NCBI GenBank assembly: GCA_020851885.1
Contig: JADZBW010000290.1
Span: 1-6,250 of the forward strand
Length of the DNA stretch: 6,250 bases
DNA from: Fimbriimonadaceae bacterium
GTDB lineage: Bacteria; Armatimonadota; Fimbriimonadia; Fimbriimonadales; Fimbriimonadaceae
Direction of reading: 5' to 3'
A model generated the notes under the pieces. The model saw only the letters and a list, made by a program, of their open reading frames with translations, was not told where the DNA came from and made no database searches. Both the position numbers and the translations under genes were made by a program. Below are positions 4,835 to 6,250 of the stretch, in pieces (within the stretch, counting starts at the first letter, position 1; the number at the start of each line of letters is the position of its first letter).

Positions 4835-6250
4835 GACACTTGTTTGCGCTTTGGCATTGGTGGCGCCGCTTGCCGCCCATGCCCAGTTCGACGTTGGTGG
4901 CGGCGAAACCGGACCGGCCTGGAGCAGCTTCAAGCTCAGCACCAAGACCTTGGTGAAGCCGAACTTTCAGAACTCCGGAATCGATACGATCATCGCCTGG
5001 TATAGCAAGACCACGGGCGTCACGATCATCAAGGATCCCGCCCTAACGGGAACGCTGACCATTGTCAGTGCCAAACCGATCTCCCTCAACGACGCCTTCT
5101 CGATGTTGAACACCACCCTTGGCCTAAAGAATTACCAACTGGCCAAAGAAGGCAACTTCCTGGTGATTCGCGGCCGGGGTCGTGACGGTGGCGGCGGTGG
5201 GATGTCCGGTGGGCTACCCGCGGGATTCGACCCGAGCACGATGTTTCCCCAGTCCGTACTCAAGGTCTACACCATCCAATATGCGAACGCGAGCCAGGTG
5301 GCCCGTGTCGTCAATGAGGTCTTTGCAACCCAGCCCCAAAACCCCATGCAGCAGTTCTTGCAGCAAATGATGGGCGGCGGCAACAACTCGGGTGGCGGAT
5401 TCCAGCGCGGAGGCCAAACCGGGGGTCGTAATAACGGTGGTGGTCGCGGTGGCTTTGGCCAAGGTGGCGGCAGGACAGGATTTGGCGGCTTTGGCGGAGG
5501 CTCCAGCAGCAGTTCTCAGCAGACGGTTCGCGCTTCCAGCGACGAATATAGCAACTCGGTCATCGTCAACGCTCCTTCCAAGGATCAGACCCAAGTGGAA
5601 GACCTGATCCGCAAGTTGGATCGCAAGACCGATGAACCACAGAGCGCCAAAGTCTATAAGCTCGACTTTGCATCGTCGACCGATCTCGCGCCCGTCGTGC
5701 AGAACGTATTGACTCAGAACGCACCTCGGGGTCGAGGCGGTATCGGCAATCAAAACGTCCCGATCGACCAACGATTCCAGCAGGCCATGCGCTTCGGTGG
5801 AAACACCCAAGCTGCGTTTGGAACGGTCGTGGCGGAACCGAGAACAAACTCTTTGGTCGTAACCGCGACTGAAGACAACCAGAAGCTCGTCACCCAGGTC
5901 ATCAAGGAACTTGACACCGAGATCAAGGTCGAAAACACGACGTTCGTGTTCCCGCTCGCCAATGCTCGCGCGGACCAGATTTCCACGCTCATGCAGCAGG
6001 CGTTTGGTACGAGGCAAGGGGCCAACGGCAACAACCGAAATGGCAATCAGGCCAACCGGAACTCCACGACGACGAGAAACAATCAGAACCGTAATACCGG
6101 GACCGGCGCCGGCGGTGGTGGCAACACCAGACCTGGCGGCCTCAGTAGTGAATCGACTGACCCGAACAGCATGAATTTGGCGGTCGACGAAGACGGGAAT
6201 CTGGACACGCAAGTTTTGGTCCAAGGCGGCGGCTTTGGCGGAGGAATGCT
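4824..6250 (+). CDS. gspD: GspD-type secretin, N-terminal half (3' end outside window)
   Basis: The frame is open for 475 codons from ATG to the window end. Residues 1-20 form a Sec signal peptide (MRIKTL, a hydrophobic core, then AHA before Gln21); no lipobox is present. N0 spans about 43-116 (NFQNSGIDTIIAWYSKTTGV, then LTGTLTIVSAKPISLNDAF, YQLAKEGNFLVIR). N1 spans about 145-266 (VYTIQYANASQVARVV, then NSVIVNAPSKDQTQVEDLIR). N2 spans about 275-364 (KVYKLDFASSTDLAPVV, then VAEPRTNSLVVTATED). N3 begins at about 372 (TTFVFPLANARADQISTLMQ). Low-complexity Gly/Asn/Gln/Arg segments lie between N0 and N1 (117-140) and inside N1 (175-233), N2 (299-333) and N3 (396-440). Secretins form the outer-membrane gated channel, and their N domains form periplasmic rings that contact the inner-membrane platform. 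N0 directly follows the signal peptide with no AMIN domain, which favours GspD over PilQ. The barrel domain is not in the window. Confidence 0.92.
   Translation, partial: MRIKTLVCALALVAPLAAHAQFDVGGGETGPAWSSFKLSTKTLVKPNFQNSGIDTIIAWYSKTTGVTIIKDPALTGTLTIVSAKPISLNDAFSMLNTTLGLKNYQLAKEGNFLVIRGRGRDGGGGGMSGGLPAGFDPSTMFPQSVLKVYTIQYANASQVARVVNEVFATQPQNPMQQFLQQMMGGGNNSGGGFQRGGQTGGRNNGGGRGGFGQGGGRTGFGGFGGGSSSSSQQTVRASSDEYSNSVIVNAPSKDQTQVEDLIRKLDRKTDEPQSAKVYKLDFASSTDLAPVVQNVLTQNAPRGRGGIGNQNVPIDQRFQQAMRFGGNTQAAFGTVVAEPRTNSLVVTATEDNQKLVTQVIKELDTEIKVENTTFVFPLANARADQISTLMQQAFGTRQGANGNNRNGNQANRNSTTTRNNQNRNTGTGAGGGGNTRPGGLSSESTDPNSMNLAVDEDGNLDTQVLVQGGGFGGGM

Noticed and set aside
4824..4890. Possible lipoprotein signal in the secretin because of Cys8
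   Set aside because: Cys8 lies inside the hydrophobic core and has no lipobox context. AHA at residues 18-20 before Gln is a normal signal peptidase I site.
5380..5520. GGT/GGC-rich tract considered as a tandem DNA repeat or structural element
   Set aside because: The unit is irregular and fully explained as in-frame coding for a Gly-rich loop; no constant repeat length was found.
5214..6224. A 336-codon open frame on the minus strand opposite the secretin gene
   Set aside because: Its codons share boundaries with the secretin codons, so it stays open only because TTA, CTA and TCA codons are rare in the sense gene; it ends at a sense CTA at 5214. The product has no recognisable domain, while the sense strand encodes clear secretin domains.

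Overview
The window is one continuous gene cluster, entirely on the + strand, encoding part of an envelope-spanning machine of the type II secretion / type IV pilus superfamily. Seven genes were read, and the first and last run off the window edges. All six junctions overlap (by 4, 4, 4, 4, 20 and 11 bases), so there is no intergenic DNA. No promoter, terminator, RNA gene, mobile element or CRISPR was seen.

Layout: (1) bases 1-2369 encode three consecutive minor pseudopilins of GspI, GspJ and GspK type. The first two carry a type IV prepilin signal (Gly, then a hydrophobic helix with Glu at mature position 5). The third lacks that Glu, as expected for GspK. (2) Bases 2366-4834 encode the inner-membrane platform: a PilM-like actin-fold domain fused to a PilN-like domain (a GspL-like protein), a PilO/GspM-like protein, and a small membrane-anchored protein with a predicted beta domain in the position of PilP/GspC. 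(3) Bases 4824-6250 encode the N-terminal half of a secretin (GspD type): Sec signal peptide, N0, N1, N2 and the start of N3. The outer-membrane barrel domain would lie beyond the window. This last gene is the longest one here; it has no stop codon inside the window.

How the parts fit: GspI/J/K-type proteins form the tip that primes the pseudopilus. The PilM/N/O-like proteins form the platform that, in related systems, links the cytoplasmic ATPase to the periplasm. The PilP/GspC-like protein would bridge this platform to the secretin N domains. The ATPase (GspE/PilB), polytopic GspF/PilC, major pseudopilin GspG and prepilin peptidase are not in the window and are presumably encoded elsewhere, perhaps upstream.

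Organism: a double-membraned bacterium with fairly GC-rich DNA and good GGAGG-type ribosome binding sites. The mixed Gsp (I-J-K) and Pil (M/N-O-P-Q) gene order and the Gly/Asn-rich insertions in the secretin suggest a lineage outside the classical Proteobacteria. Armatimonadota (Fimbriimonas-like) or Planctomycetota are guesses, and the window alone cannot decide. The most unusual points are the insertions repeated in each secretin N domain, the PilM-PilN fusion that keeps an INL motif, the third NxN/helix-hairpin-helix unit in GspK, and the divergent PilP/GspC-like protein.
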